Positions 36,437 to 45,122 of a stretch of DNA of 64,000 nt are shown one piece after another; the stretch's first letter is position 1; each line of letters starts with the position of its first letter. The notes beneath the pieces are model-generated. The model did not search any database, was not told the DNA's origin, and worked only from the letters and a program-made list of their open reading frames with translations. Source of the stretch: Bradymonas sp963697525 (GTDB lineage Bacteria > Myxococcota_A > Bradymonadia > Bradymonadales > Bradymonadaceae); the NCBI GenBank assembly GCA_963697525.1, contig OY969087.1:6386001-6450000 (forward strand), given 5' to 3'. The translations under genes and the position numbers were made by a program.

Positions 36437-37591
36437 ATGGGCATCGAACGAGCGCAGACCTATGGACAAGCGCACCAGCACCCGCGTGGGCGTGGGGCGC
36501 GATTGGTCGGGCTTTGCCTGGTGGCGGCGGCGCTGCTGTGGGCGGCGAGCGCCAGCGCCCAGCAGGTGCTGTTGGCGCCGACAGTCGACCTGCAATTCGA
36601 CTCACTGACGCTGGCCGGCCAGCTCAACAAGCTGACCGTGAGCTACCAGCTCTCCAAAAACGACTGGCAGTGGACCCGCGACATGGGCTTCGACGTGTGG
36701 GTGGGCGTGTACAAGCGCGCCGGCAACGGCGCCTGGGTGCCCGAGAAGGTCCAACGCCTCGACAAGCGCAGCGGCAAGGCGAGCCTCGCGGCCTCGGGCG
36801 CCGGTCCATGGGGCATCTGCCTGGTGGCGGCGACCGACGGCGGCAGGCTCGCCCCCGGCATGGGCTATACCTGCCAAAAGCCGGTGCTCGTGCCCGCCAG
36901 CGCCGCGCCGATCACCTGGACGAAACAAAACGCCACCGTGGCGCTGGCCTACCAGGCACACGTCGACCAGCAGCCCTGGTACAACAAACAAACCGGATTT
37001 CGCAACGCCGGCGCCCAGCCGACGGCGGTGAGCACCACCGGCGGCGGCTTCATCAGCTACGTGGCCCCGTCGCCGGCGGTGACCAGCCAGCCGGCCTCGC
37101 CCGGCGCCTACGCCCAGGGCTACGGTGAACGCCCACGCTACCAACGCGGCGAAGGAGCCTCGGGCTACCCCGCCGACTTTTACGGCGGCTACTACGACTA
37201 TTACGGCTACGGCGGCTACTTTCCGGGCGAAATCAACCGCTTTAACTACGACTTTTTTCGCCACCGCCGCCTCCAGCGCCAGCGCATGTTCCCGCCGCTG
37301 GGAGGCTTCGACGCCCAATTCAACCAGGATATGTTTACCACCCACCCCGACGACGTATTCTACAGCTTTCCGATCATGCCGGGCTACTTCGGGCGCGACG
37401 CGTTCGGCCGCCGCCTGGACAATGGCTTCGGCCCCATCGCCCCCCAGCGGGGCTTCGGGCCCCGGCCGGGCTTCAACGCCCCCGGAGGGTTTGAACCGCG
37501 CGGGGTCGGCGGCGGTCCCGCACAACCGCGTGGCGCGCCCGGCCCGCTGCCCGGCGGCCACGGCGTGGGCATGTCGCCGGGGCTTCGCTGA
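36437..37591 (+). CDS. Secreted protein with Gly/Tyr/Pro-rich C-terminal half
   Basis: 384 aa from ATG 36437 (RBS GGGAGGAGGCG). A signal peptide (cleavage near ASASAQQ) precedes a beta-rich domain of about 130 residues (about 35-165) with two cysteines. A low-complexity region from about 220 onward is rich in Gly, Tyr, Phe and Pro, for example YYDYYGYGGYFPGEINRFNY. The C-terminus is Pro/Gly/Arg-rich. No family recognised. Composition resembles adhesive or matrix proteins, but that is only a guess. Confidence 0.65.
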   Translation: MGIERAQTYGQAHQHPRGRGARLVGLCLVAAALLWAASASAQQVLLAPTVDLQFDSLTLAGQLNKLTVSYQLSKNDWQWTRDMGFDVWVGVYKRAGNGAWVPEKVQRLDKRSGKASLAASGAGPWGICLVAATDGGRLAPGMGYTCQKPVLVPASAAPITWTKQNATVALAYQAHVDQQPWYNKQTGFRNAGAQPTAVSTTGGGFISYVAPSPAVTSQPASPGAYAQGYGERPRYQRGEGASGYPADFYGGYYDYYGYGGYFPGEINRFNYDFFRHRRLQRQRMFPPLGGFDAQFNQDMFTTHPDDVFYSFPIMPGYFGRDAFGRRLDNGFGPIAPQRGFGPRPGFNAPGGFEPRGVGGGPAQPRGAPGPLPGGHGVGMSPGLR

Positions 37592-37712
37592 CCGGAGGAA
37601 TCGCTGGCATCGCCACGCCGGGATGAGTCGCCAACGCTTGTGCGTTGCAGTATCGTGGGAGGCCGACCTGGTCGAGCCCACCACGTTCAGACGTCTCTTG
37701 CGATCTCGTGCG

Positions 37713-38396
37713 ATGTCCAGCGACTTTACCCGACTCAGCGATGCCAGCCGCCGCCCCCTTCCCGTTTCGTTTTTTCAGCGCGAACCTCACGCACTCGCCC
37801 GCGAGCTGCTGGGCCGCGATCTGGTGCGTGTCCTCGACGATGGAACCCGCCTGAGCGGACGCATCATCGAAGTCGAGGTATACGGCTACGAGCACGACCC
37901 GGCCAGCCACGCCAACAGCGGCGCGCCCACCGAGCGCACCGCCCCGATGTTCGGCCGCCCGGGCACGGCCTACGTGTATCAAATCTACGGGATGTACCAC
38001 TGCCTCAACGTGGTCGCCCCGGCCCACGAACGCCCGGCGGCGCTGCTGGTGCGCGCGCTGCACCCCCTCGAGGGCCTCGATCCCATGGCCGAGGCCCGGG
38101 GGTTGGCCGGGCGCTACGAGCAGGCGATGCCGGCGTCGGTGCGCAAGAATCTGTTGAGCGGTCCGGGCAAGATCTGTCAGGCGATGGGCATCGACGGTGG
38201 GTTCAACGAGCACCCCCTCGACCACGGCGCGCTGCACCTGACCGAGGGCATCTGCGCCGTCGATCTCGACGCGGTCGACATCGCCCGCGGCCCGCGCGTG
38301 GGGCTCAACCCCAAGACGGTCGGTGAGGCCAGCGAGTGGCCGTGGCGCTATGGAATACGGGGGTCGAAATACCTGTCGCGGCCCTTTGGGCGCTGA
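37713..38396 (+). CDS. 3-methyladenine DNA glycosylase (AAG/MPG family)
   Basis: 227 aa. Removes alkylated and deaminated purines by base excision. Signature residues: GRIIEVEVYGYEHDPASH (catalytic Glu in the ExExY segment near residue 50), GRPGTAYVYQIYGMYHCLNVV, LLSGPGKICQAMGI and the RGPRVGLN segment. Length fits the family. The ATG at 37713 was chosen because it opens the homologous part; the frame extends upstream as a shadow of the preceding gene. Converges on the acidic membrane protein with a 9-bp gap. Confidence 0.9.
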   Translation: MSSDFTRLSDASRRPLPVSFFQREPHALARELLGRDLVRVLDDGTRLSGRIIEVEVYGYEHDPASHANSGAPTERTAPMFGRPGTAYVYQIYGMYHCLNVVAPAHERPAALLVRALHPLEGLDPMAEARGLAGRYEQAMPASVRKNLLSGPGKICQAMGIDGGFNEHPLDHGALHLTEGICAVDLDAVDIARGPRVGLNPKTVGEASEWPWRYGIRGSKYLSRPFGR

Positions 38397-38405
38397 CGGC
38401 GCGGC

Positions 38406-40166
38406 TCAGCCGAACCAGGTAATGGCGGCGATGAGCACCAGAACGATGCCGACGACCAATCCGACGACGATCGCCACGGAGTGATCGCGCGGCTCCTCGG
38501 GGTCGAGGTCGAACTCCCGAAGGGCGAGCTCTCCGGGCTTTTTGGGCTGGGGATACGGGAAGGTGGCGTCCTTGACGGCCCGAGAGGCGCGGGTGTGACG
38601 AAGCCCCAGTTGGATATCCTCGGCGGAGGGGCTGATGTCGACGGGAAGCGGTAACTTGTAACCCTCGGAGACAAACTCCGCGGCGGGCTTGACCGCGCGC
38701 ACCGGCGTATTGGCCCGTGCGCGGGGAGCGTCGTCGTCGACCGGCTCGAGCTCGCCGACCTCGATGTCGACTGGCTCGGAGGACTCGTTGAGGCCGACCA
38801 ACTCGGCGGCCTCGTCGAGCATCTCGTCGAGCTCCTCGTCGGTGGCCACGGCGTCGGCCGGTTCCGGTTCGACGTCGGCCTCGGCGTCGTCGGCCTCGGC
38901 GTCATCGGGCGTCTCGCCCGGCTCGCCGTCGGCCGCCCGATCGTCCTCGAACGGCTCGCTGCCCTCCTCGAGGTCGTCGGACATGACGATGCGCCAGCGC
39001 GGCTTGCGCTGCTCTTCGTCGATCAGCTCGGTGACCTCGTCGTCGTCCTCCTCTTCCAACTCGCCGAGTTCGTCGATGACGGCCTGTTGGACGCCCTGTC
39101 GGGGGATCTCGTCGGTGACGAAGACCTCTTCGGGCAAGCCGTGGCGCCCGGTGGCCGGCGCCTCCTCGGCGTCGTCCTCCTCGTCGGGGCTGGCCTCCTC
39201 GGAGTCGGTCTCTTCGGAGTCGGTCTCTTCGGAATCGGTCTCTTCGGAATCGGTCTCTTCGGAGTCGGTCTCCTCGGAATTGGCCTCGTCGGCCGGCTCC
39301 GGTGCGGAGGCTTCCTCGCCGAGCACCTCCTCGCGATCGACCAGTTGTGTGGGCTCCTCGGCGATGGCGTCGGCGCCGACGTGCTCACCGGAGGCGGCAT
39401 CATCGGCCGGCTCGAGCACCTCCTCGCGCTCGACGCGGTCGGTGGTCTCCTCAGCGGCCGGCGCCTCGGCGACGGCGATGTCGCCGCCCTTGCCCGCCTC
39501 GGCGCGCAGCATCTCGAAGGTCTTGTCGGTCATCATCGTGATCTCGTCCGAGTCACGAATGAGACCCTCGACGCCTTCGGGCGCCTCCGGGGGGGCCGGC
39601 GCTTCGTCTTGGGGATCGGATGCGGCGTCGGCCGACTCGGGGCGATCGTCATCGGCGTCGTCGGCGGCCGGGGCGTCGGCGCGCGGGTCCTCGCGCACGT
39701 CGGTCACCTCGTCGTCGGCCGGCGCCTCGGCCTCGTCGGGCTCGTCGGGCGCCTCGGTGACGTTGGTGATCTCGTCGCTGTCGGCGCGCAGCCCCTCGTC
39801 GGAGATGAAGATCGTCGACGGCGCGCTCGCGGCGGCGTCCTCCTCGGGCTCCGTCGGCGCCTCGCGCACCCCGGTGATTTCTTCGCTGGCCGCGTCTCCC
39901 AGCTCACTGCCGGGCTCGACCTCGTGCTCGGCGGCGATCTCGGAGGGGGCCTCGGTCACCACCGTGTCCGGCTCGTTGGCCTCTTCCTGCTCGATGACCG
40001 CAAAAATGTCGTTGAACGACGGGTGCTGCCCGATCGGGTTCCACGTCTTTTCGGCAGCATTATATATCAAGTCGGAGGGCCGAATGACCCAGTTACGAAT
40101 GAGTCGCTCGACTTTGTCCTCCGACTCGCATTTGTACTGCCGGATGTCAGTCTTGATGTGAAACAT
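38406..40166 (-). CDS. Acidic low-complexity protein with GYF_2-like N-terminus and TM tail
   Basis: 586 aa. The first about 55 residues form a compact domain (ERLIRNWVIRPSDLIYNAAE, KTWNPIGQHPSFNDIF) resembling the GYF_2/DUF4339 type, which is also found in the GltJ-like protein at 45123-47228. The middle 450 residues are Glu/Asp/Ala-rich and probably disordered, with several copies of DSDEIT and five DSEET units. One C-terminal TM helix (about 568-584, VGLVVGIVLVLIAAITWFG) would anchor it in the inner membrane, with the acidic part in the cytoplasm. Function unknown. Confidence 0.68.
   Translation of the reverse strand: MFHIKTDIRQYKCESEDKVERLIRNWVIRPSDLIYNAAEKTWNPIGQHPSFNDIFAVIEQEEANEPDTVVTEAPSEIAAEHEVEPGSELGDAASEEITGVREAPTEPEEDAAASAPSTIFISDEGLRADSDEITNVTEAPDEPDEAEAPADDEVTDVREDPRADAPAADDADDDRPESADAASDPQDEAPAPPEAPEGVEGLIRDSDEITMMTDKTFEMLRAEAGKGGDIAVAEAPAAEETTDRVEREEVLEPADDAASGEHVGADAIAEEPTQLVDREEVLGEEASAPEPADEANSEETDSEETDSEETDSEETDSEETDSEEASPDEEDDAEEAPATGRHGLPEEVFVTDEIPRQGVQQAVIDELGELEEEDDDEVTELIDEEQRKPRWRIVMSDDLEEGSEPFEDDRAADGEPGETPDDAEADDAEADVEPEPADAVATDEELDEMLDEAAELVGLNESSEPVDIEVGELEPVDDDAPRARANTPVRAVKPAAEFVSEGYKLPLPVDISPSAEDIQLGLRHTRASRAVKDATFPYPQPKKPGELALREFDLDPEEPRDHSVAIVVGLVVGIVLVLIAAITWFG
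39197..39278 (-). repeat. 15-bp tandem repeats encoding DSEET
   Basis: About five and a half copies of a 15-bp unit (tcggagtcggtctct with minor variants on the plus strand) encode DSEET. In-frame and multiple of three, so copy number could change without breaking the gene. Confidence 0.8.
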
Positions 40167-40180
40167 TCGGTCGTCCGACG

Positions 40181-40192
40181 CGCACTAGTGCG
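40181..40192. promoter_or_regulatory. Perfect 12-bp palindrome in the leader of the acidic TM protein gene
   Basis: CGCACTAGTGCG lies 15-26 bp upstream of the start at 40166, between promoter and RBS position. Size and placement suit a dimeric repressor operator, but no regulator is identified. Confidence 0.3.
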
Positions 40193-40225
40193 GCCTACAG
40201 CGCAGTAAAATACCGTTCTCCAACA

Positions 40226-40254
40226 CAAATACCCCGTCAGGCCAGTATCATCAA
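40226..40254 (-). promoter_or_regulatory. Possible promoter of the acidic TM protein gene
   Basis: Minus strand: TTGATG (40254-40249), 17-bp spacer, TATTTG (40231-40226). Confidence 0.4.
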
Positions 40255-40285
40255 CCGAACTCTGCAATTGGAGCAGGTTTCGCGC

Positions 40286-42574
40286 TCACGGCCCCATGTC
40301 GGAGTCGACGCCCTCGGGTTTGTCGTCGGAGTGGTCGTCCTCGTCAGGCTGCGCTGCACGGCGGTGGCGGCCGCATTCCTCGATCTTTTCGAGTTCTTTG
40401 GGGTCGTCCGCCAGGCGCACGCGGTCGTAGTGATACACATCGGCCAGGAAATTCGCCCGCCCCTGATCGTCGATGCGCACCGTATAGTACTCGACGAACA
40501 CCGGGATTTTGTGATCCAGGTTGATGTATTTCTGGTCGCCGGTGGCGTAGATCTTGTCGAAGTCGTACTTCTTGCCGTTGGGATCCTGGCCCAGCAGGTA
40601 GCGCGCCAGCTTCTTGGGCGTGGACACGCGCACACACCCATGGCTGAAGGCGCGCACCGGGTAGTCGAAGTAGCGCTTGGCGGGGGTGTCGTGCATGTAG
40701 GTGTTGTGCGGGTTGGGAAAGATGAACTTGACCCGTCCCAGGGCGTTGTCGTCACCGGGCTTCTGGCGGATGGCCTCGGTGCCGTGCAGGTTGACCTTCT
40801 CGTAGTTGTTCTCCTCGAGATAATTCGGGTCGCGCTCGATCTTGGGCTCGAGATCGTTGTCGATGATGCTCTGCGGCACATACCAGTAGGGATTGACGAT
40901 GATGTGATCGAGCTTGGCCATCTGGATGGGCGTGGCGTGGGGATAGACCCACTTGTGGGTGTCCGGGTCGCAGGTGCGATCGTTGTTGCCCACGACCACC
41001 CGAAAGCGCATCACACGCTTGTGATTTTTGTACACTTCGGCGTGAAAGTCCGGGATGTTGACCATCACGAAGTCGGGCTCGCCCTCGTAGCGCGACTCGC
41101 GCCAACGCTGGATGGACAGCTCGATTTGCTCGATGCGCCGGCTGACCGGCACGTTGAGGCTGCGCCAAAAGCCGGCAGTGGGGTCGCCCGTGGGGCGAAA
41201 TTGATGCGCCTCCTGATAGCTCTTGACCGCCTCGACGAGCTCTTGGTCGACGACCTCGGGGTCGGGCTTGGGCTCGGGCTTCGGCTCGGGCGCCTTGTCG
41301 GCTTCGGCGGCAGCGTGGGCGGGCGCCGCGCCGTCGGGATCGACGCCGACGGCCGCGCCCGAGGCAGCGTCGGCCGCGCCGGCGCTGCGGGCCCCGTCGG
41401 CTCCGTCGGCCCCATCGGCCCCGTCCGGGGGCTGGTGGGGCACGGCGGGCTTGGCATCCGGCGACGACAAATACCCCTCGGCCGCCAGGCGCTTGCGCAG
41501 ATCGGCGACACGCCGCGAGCGGTGACCCAGCGTCAGCGACGTGGGACGCACCCGCTTCCAGCCGCCGTCGGCGGCGATCGCCCGGTAGCGCGCCAGCGCG
41601 TCCAACAGCTTGTGGTATTGGGGGTGCTTGGGCTCCAGGGCGTGCATGATCGCGGTCGCCTCGTCGGCGCTCGCTTTGCTCAGCTTGTGGTAGGTCTTCT
41701 CCAACCGGCCGTAGATCAGCGCCTTGGAGCCTCCCGCGTCGCGCAGATCTCGCCAATCCTGACGGGCGAGGTTGAAATGCTTCATGTCCCGCGCGTAGCG
41801 CAGCGCCCCGTCGGCGACGCGCAACTCCAACTCGGCGGTCAACTGCGCGCTCTTTTTGAAGGCGTCCAAAAACTGGCCCATCTGCCCGGTGATGCGCGGC
41901 GCCGGGCTGGGCAACACCTGCTGGGGCCCCACCCCGTCGACCGACGCCCCCACCAGCGCGCTCAACACGGCGTCGCGTGTCTCGGGCTTGTGGGGGTCGA
42001 GGTTGTGCTTCTGCAGCCAGCCGACCATCGCGTTGGCCTCGGCGGGGGTGAGCTCGACGGGCTTCCAGGCGGGCTGGCCGGCGGCGATGCGCGTCAGGCT
42101 CGCCTCCAGCGTCTGGATACGCGCCACGTGGTACGGCGACGGGTCCAGCGCGTGGCGCTCGGAGTGCAGCAACACGTCCAGCAGCGCCTTGCCCCGCTCG
42201 GTCAGCCCGTCGGACTGGGCGAACGCCTTGCGATACCCGCGCTCTTTGTACAGCCGCTCGAACAGGTCGGCGTATTTGATGCCCCCGTGAACGCGATCGT
42301 TCCACGAGCGGCGGGCCTCCCGGCTCACATAGGTCTGCAGGGCCTTGCCCGTGGCCACGGCCTCGGCCTGACGGCGAAGCTCGGTGCTCACGTGGGGCAG
42401 AAAGTTTTCGACGAACGCCCGGCTCGGATCGAGCGGGGCGGGCATCTTCTCGCTGGCCTGAGCGGCGTCGTGGCAGCCGCCCACCGCCACGGCGAGCAGC
42501 GCCACCGCACACGCCGCCGCCACCGCCTTACTTACGCGGTGCATGCGGGCTTTGGGCGGGACGGCAACAAACAT
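40286..42574 (-). CDS. L,D-transpeptidase lipoprotein (YcbB/LdtD-like)
   Basis: 762 aa from ATG 42574. Makes 3-3 peptidoglycan cross-links or anchors proteins to peptidoglycan. Signal peptide with lipobox VAVGGC. A long N-terminal scaffold domain (about 50-350), then a peptidoglycan-binding domain interrupted by a low-complexity stretch (RRVADLRKRLAAEGYL ... ELVEAVKSYQEAHQF). The YkuD catalytic domain follows, with HGTEAIR and active-site SHGCVRVS (nucleophile Cys). Length and order match the E. coli YcbB type. Start chosen because TGATG overlaps the stop of the upstream TPR gene, giving translational coupling. Confidence 0.87.
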   Translation of the reverse strand: MFVAVPPKARMHRVSKAVAAACAVALLAVAVGGCHDAAQASEKMPAPLDPSRAFVENFLPHVSTELRRQAEAVATGKALQTYVSREARRSWNDRVHGGIKYADLFERLYKERGYRKAFAQSDGLTERGKALLDVLLHSERHALDPSPYHVARIQTLEASLTRIAAGQPAWKPVELTPAEANAMVGWLQKHNLDPHKPETRDAVLSALVGASVDGVGPQQVLPSPAPRITGQMGQFLDAFKKSAQLTAELELRVADGALRYARDMKHFNLARQDWRDLRDAGGSKALIYGRLEKTYHKLSKASADEATAIMHALEPKHPQYHKLLDALARYRAIAADGGWKRVRPTSLTLGHRSRRVADLRKRLAAEGYLSSPDAKPAVPHQPPDGADGADGADGARSAGAADAASGAAVGVDPDGAAPAHAAAEADKAPEPKPEPKPDPEVVDQELVEAVKSYQEAHQFRPTGDPTAGFWRSLNVPVSRRIEQIELSIQRWRESRYEGEPDFVMVNIPDFHAEVYKNHKRVMRFRVVVGNNDRTCDPDTHKWVYPHATPIQMAKLDHIIVNPYWYVPQSIIDNDLEPKIERDPNYLEENNYEKVNLHGTEAIRQKPGDDNALGRVKFIFPNPHNTYMHDTPAKRYFDYPVRAFSHGCVRVSTPKKLARYLLGQDPNGKKYDFDKIYATGDQKYINLDHKIPVFVEYYTVRIDDQGRANFLADVYHYDRVRLADDPKELEKIEECGRHRRAAQPDEDDHSDDKPEGVDSDMGP

Positions 42575-43368
42575 CAACGTACCTGCAAATATTGACGACA
42601 GCGATCGGCGAGATTGGAGTCGGGCTGGATCTGGGCGCACTTCTTGAAGTGGCGTCGCGCCCCGGGATCGCCGCGGCGCTGCATGAGCTTGGCCAGGTGG
42701 AAGTGCGGCTCGGCGTAGTTCTCCGGGCACTTGCGCAGCGCCTTTCGGTACTGGGTCTCGGCCTTGTCGGGCTGGTGCATCGCCTCGTAGACCTGGCCCA
42801 GGTTATTGTAGGCCAGACACATCTGTGGCTTCAAAAAGATCGCCATCTTCAAGTGTTCGATGGCCTTTTGATAGCGGCGAAGCTTGAACAGCGCCCACCC
42901 CAGGTTGTTGTGAGCCAACTCCGGGGTGGTGTACATGGGCTCTTCGAGCAACTCCCGAAAGATCTTGGCCGCGTCCCGCCAGCGCTCGGTCGCCAGGTAG
43001 ACCGCGCCCAGGTTATTTTTGGCGAAGAGGAAATCGGGCTTGTACTTCAGCGACGCCTTGTAGTGCTGGATGGACTTGGTGTACTCGTGGCGGCCCATGT
43101 AGATAAACCCCAGCAGGTAGTGCGCCTTGAACTGCTTGGGCTTCATCTTCAGGGAGGTGTGCAGCTCACGGATCGCCAGCGGGATCTCGTGGGACTGGAA
43201 GTAGCCCGCGCCCATCTTGTAGTGCCAGTCGGCGTTCTCGATTTGCTTCTTGTCTTTCTTCTCCTGGGCCCCGGCGCATCCGCTGAGCACGGCCACCGAA
43301 CCGACGGCCATGGCCGCCAGAAGAACGAGCGCCACCAGACGGCGCGGTGAGGGAATCCAAGACTTCAT
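42574..43368 (-). CDS. TPR lipoprotein, PilF/PilW-like
   Basis: 264 aa with lipobox LSGC (Cys31) and about six TPR motifs through the rest (for example YFQSHEIPLAIRELHTSLKM, AHNNLGWALFKLRRYQKAI, AYNNLGQVYEAMHQPDKAE). PilF/PilW-type pilotins of this form help PilQ multimerise in the outer membrane; such a role is plausible because pilQ is in the window, although this gene sits beside an L,D-transpeptidase rather than in the pil operon. First gene of a coupled pair with the transpeptidase. Confidence 0.75.
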   Translation of the reverse strand: MKSWIPSPRRLVALVLLAAMAVGSVAVLSGCAGAQEKKDKKQIENADWHYKMGAGYFQSHEIPLAIRELHTSLKMKPKQFKAHYLLGFIYMGRHEYTKSIQHYKASLKYKPDFLFAKNNLGAVYLATERWRDAAKIFRELLEEPMYTTPELAHNNLGWALFKLRRYQKAIEHLKMAIFLKPQMCLAYNNLGQVYEAMHQPDKAETQYRKALRKCPENYAEPHFHLAKLMQRRGDPGARRHFKKCAQIQPDSNLADRCRQYLQVR

Positions 43369-43512
43369 CGCTGTACCCGCTTGAAACTGCTAGGCTCTGG
43401 TCCACACTATGTCGGGGAGCCTTGCCAGGCCCGGACCGTCACGCCACCAGAGACGTCTCGCACGTGCCACTGTGGCACGAACTTTCGTCATTGCAAGCTT
43501 TTCTGCACCGTC

Positions 43513-45042
43513 ATGACCCTATCGCGCGCCGAAATCAGCACCATCATCGACGAGATCGAGCCGCTGGCCGCCCGCGCGGTCGTCCAGCGCGTGCTCGAGG
43601 GCGACCGACAAACGCGCGTGTTGCAATTGCGCGAGCCCGGGCACACCCATTACTTGCTCCTGAGTACGGAACCGAGCGTCACCCGGATTCATTTCGCGAC
43701 CGGCCGTCCCGACCAGCCCGCCAGGCCGTCGGCGTTTACCATGCAGTTGCGAAAATGGCTCGGCGGCGCTCTCTTCGAGCGCGTCGCTCAGCTCAACGAC
43801 GACCGCATCGTGCGCCTGGACTTCGAGGCGGTCGATCCCGCGTGGGAGCCCCCCGAGGACGTGACCCCCGACGACGAGGAGCGCGCCCCCCGGGTGCCCG
43901 TGGCGCTGGTCGTCGAGCTGACCGGCCGCCACGCCAACTGGTATTTGCTGGACGCCGACGAGCGCATCATCGGCCAGCTCGACCAGGAGGCGATCGGCCC
44001 GCGCGATCTGCACCCGGGGGCGACCTACCGCCCGCCCCCGCCTCCGCCCGATCCCAGCGTGGGAGCGCGGGTGCGCTTCGACCTCGACACGCTCGATCCC
44101 CGCACGCACGAGCGCTCGGCTCGCCTCGACGCCCATTACGGCGATCTCATCGAGCGGCGCGCGCTCCAGGAGACCCGTCACAAGCTGGAATCGCGCCTCC
44201 ACCAGCATATCAGGCGGCTCTCCAGGCGCGTCGACCATATCGAGCAGGACCTCGCCCGCGCCGAGGATGCCGCCGAATTTCGCCGCCGCGGCGAGCTGCT
44301 GCAGTCGGCCTGGGGCAAGGTCGAGCGCGGTGCCGAGTCGGTGCGCGTGCCCGACTTCTACGACCCGGACATGCCCGAGGTGGACATCCCCCTGGACCCG
44401 GCGCTCAACCTGCAGCAAAATATCGAGCATTACTTCCACGAGTATCACCGCCTCGAGGGCGCCCGCGAACAGATCGAAGAACGCCTCCTCGAGTCGATGG
44501 AGCAGCGTGACGCCGCCCAGGCGGCCCTCGACGAGTTGGAGGGCCACGCCGACGGGGTCGAGGCGCTTCGCGCCTACGGCGAGGCGCTCGAAGCCGACGG
44601 CGTGCTCCCCCGACCTCGACGCCAGCGCCGCCGTGGGCACGCCGAGGAGCGAAAGCCGTACCGCGAATTTCGCAGCAAACACGGCCGCGCCATTCTGGTC
44701 GGACGCGGCGCTGCCGACAACGATACGGTGAGCACCCATATCGCCCGCGGGCGGGACATGTGGTTTCACGCGCGCGACTGGGCCGGCGCCCACGTGCTGC
44801 TGCGTATGAGACGCAACGACGAGAGCCCCAACAGCGACGACCTGCTGGACGCAGCCACCCTGGCGGCGTGGTACTCGCGCGGCAAGAACGACAGCCTGGT
44901 CGACGTGACCTACACGCGCGCCAAATACGTGCGCAAACCCAAGGGCTTTCCCCCCGGACGGGTCACCATCGCCGACGCCTCCACCATCGGGGTGGTCATC
45001 GAGCAAGACCGCCTAAAGCGCCTGCTCGACACCGAGCACTAG
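43513..45042 (+). CDS. NFACT family protein (RqcH/Rqc2/Tae2 homologue)
   Basis: 509 aa from ATG 43513. RqcH homologues bind stalled 50S subunits and recruit tRNA-Ala to add C-terminal alanine tails. N-terminal NFACT-N region with LNDDRIVRLDF (the conserved Asp-Arg pair), a central coiled coil (about 210-255 and 310-350), and the C-terminal NFACT-R domain (REFRSKHGRAILVGRGAADND, RDMWFHARDWAGAHVLLR, YTRAKYVRKPKG). No signal sequence, as expected for a ribosome-associated factor. Ends just before a strong terminator. Confidence 0.88.
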   Translation: MTLSRAEISTIIDEIEPLAARAVVQRVLEGDRQTRVLQLREPGHTHYLLLSTEPSVTRIHFATGRPDQPARPSAFTMQLRKWLGGALFERVAQLNDDRIVRLDFEAVDPAWEPPEDVTPDDEERAPRVPVALVVELTGRHANWYLLDADERIIGQLDQEAIGPRDLHPGATYRPPPPPPDPSVGARVRFDLDTLDPRTHERSARLDAHYGDLIERRALQETRHKLESRLHQHIRRLSRRVDHIEQDLARAEDAAEFRRRGELLQSAWGKVERGAESVRVPDFYDPDMPEVDIPLDPALNLQQNIEHYFHEYHRLEGAREQIEERLLESMEQRDAAQAALDELEGHADGVEALRAYGEALEADGVLPRPRRQRRRGHAEERKPYREFRSKHGRAILVGRGAADNDTVSTHIARGRDMWFHARDWAGAHVLLRMRRNDESPNSDDLLDAATLAAWYSRGKNDSLVDVTYTRAKYVRKPKGFPPGRVTIADASTIGVVIEQDRLKRLLDTEH

Positions 45043-45059
45043 CGCGGCGTCGACACAGC

Positions 45060-45094
45060 AAAGCCCCGCTGCCGACGATGGGCAGCGGGGCTTT
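45060..45094. terminator. Rho-independent terminator between NFACT and glt cluster
   Basis: Perfect 14-bp stem AAAGCCCCGCTGCC / GGCAGCGGGGCTTT with a 7-nt loop. It can serve both the NFACT gene and the converging gltJ-like operon. Confidence 0.88.
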
Positions 45095-45122
45095 GGCGTG
45101 TTTGGCCTGCGCGATCGGGCGA

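Noticed and set aside
37125..37712. N-terminal extension of the glycosylase frame
   Set aside because: It is a shifted shadow of the Gly/Tyr-rich gene; the homologous part starts after 37713.
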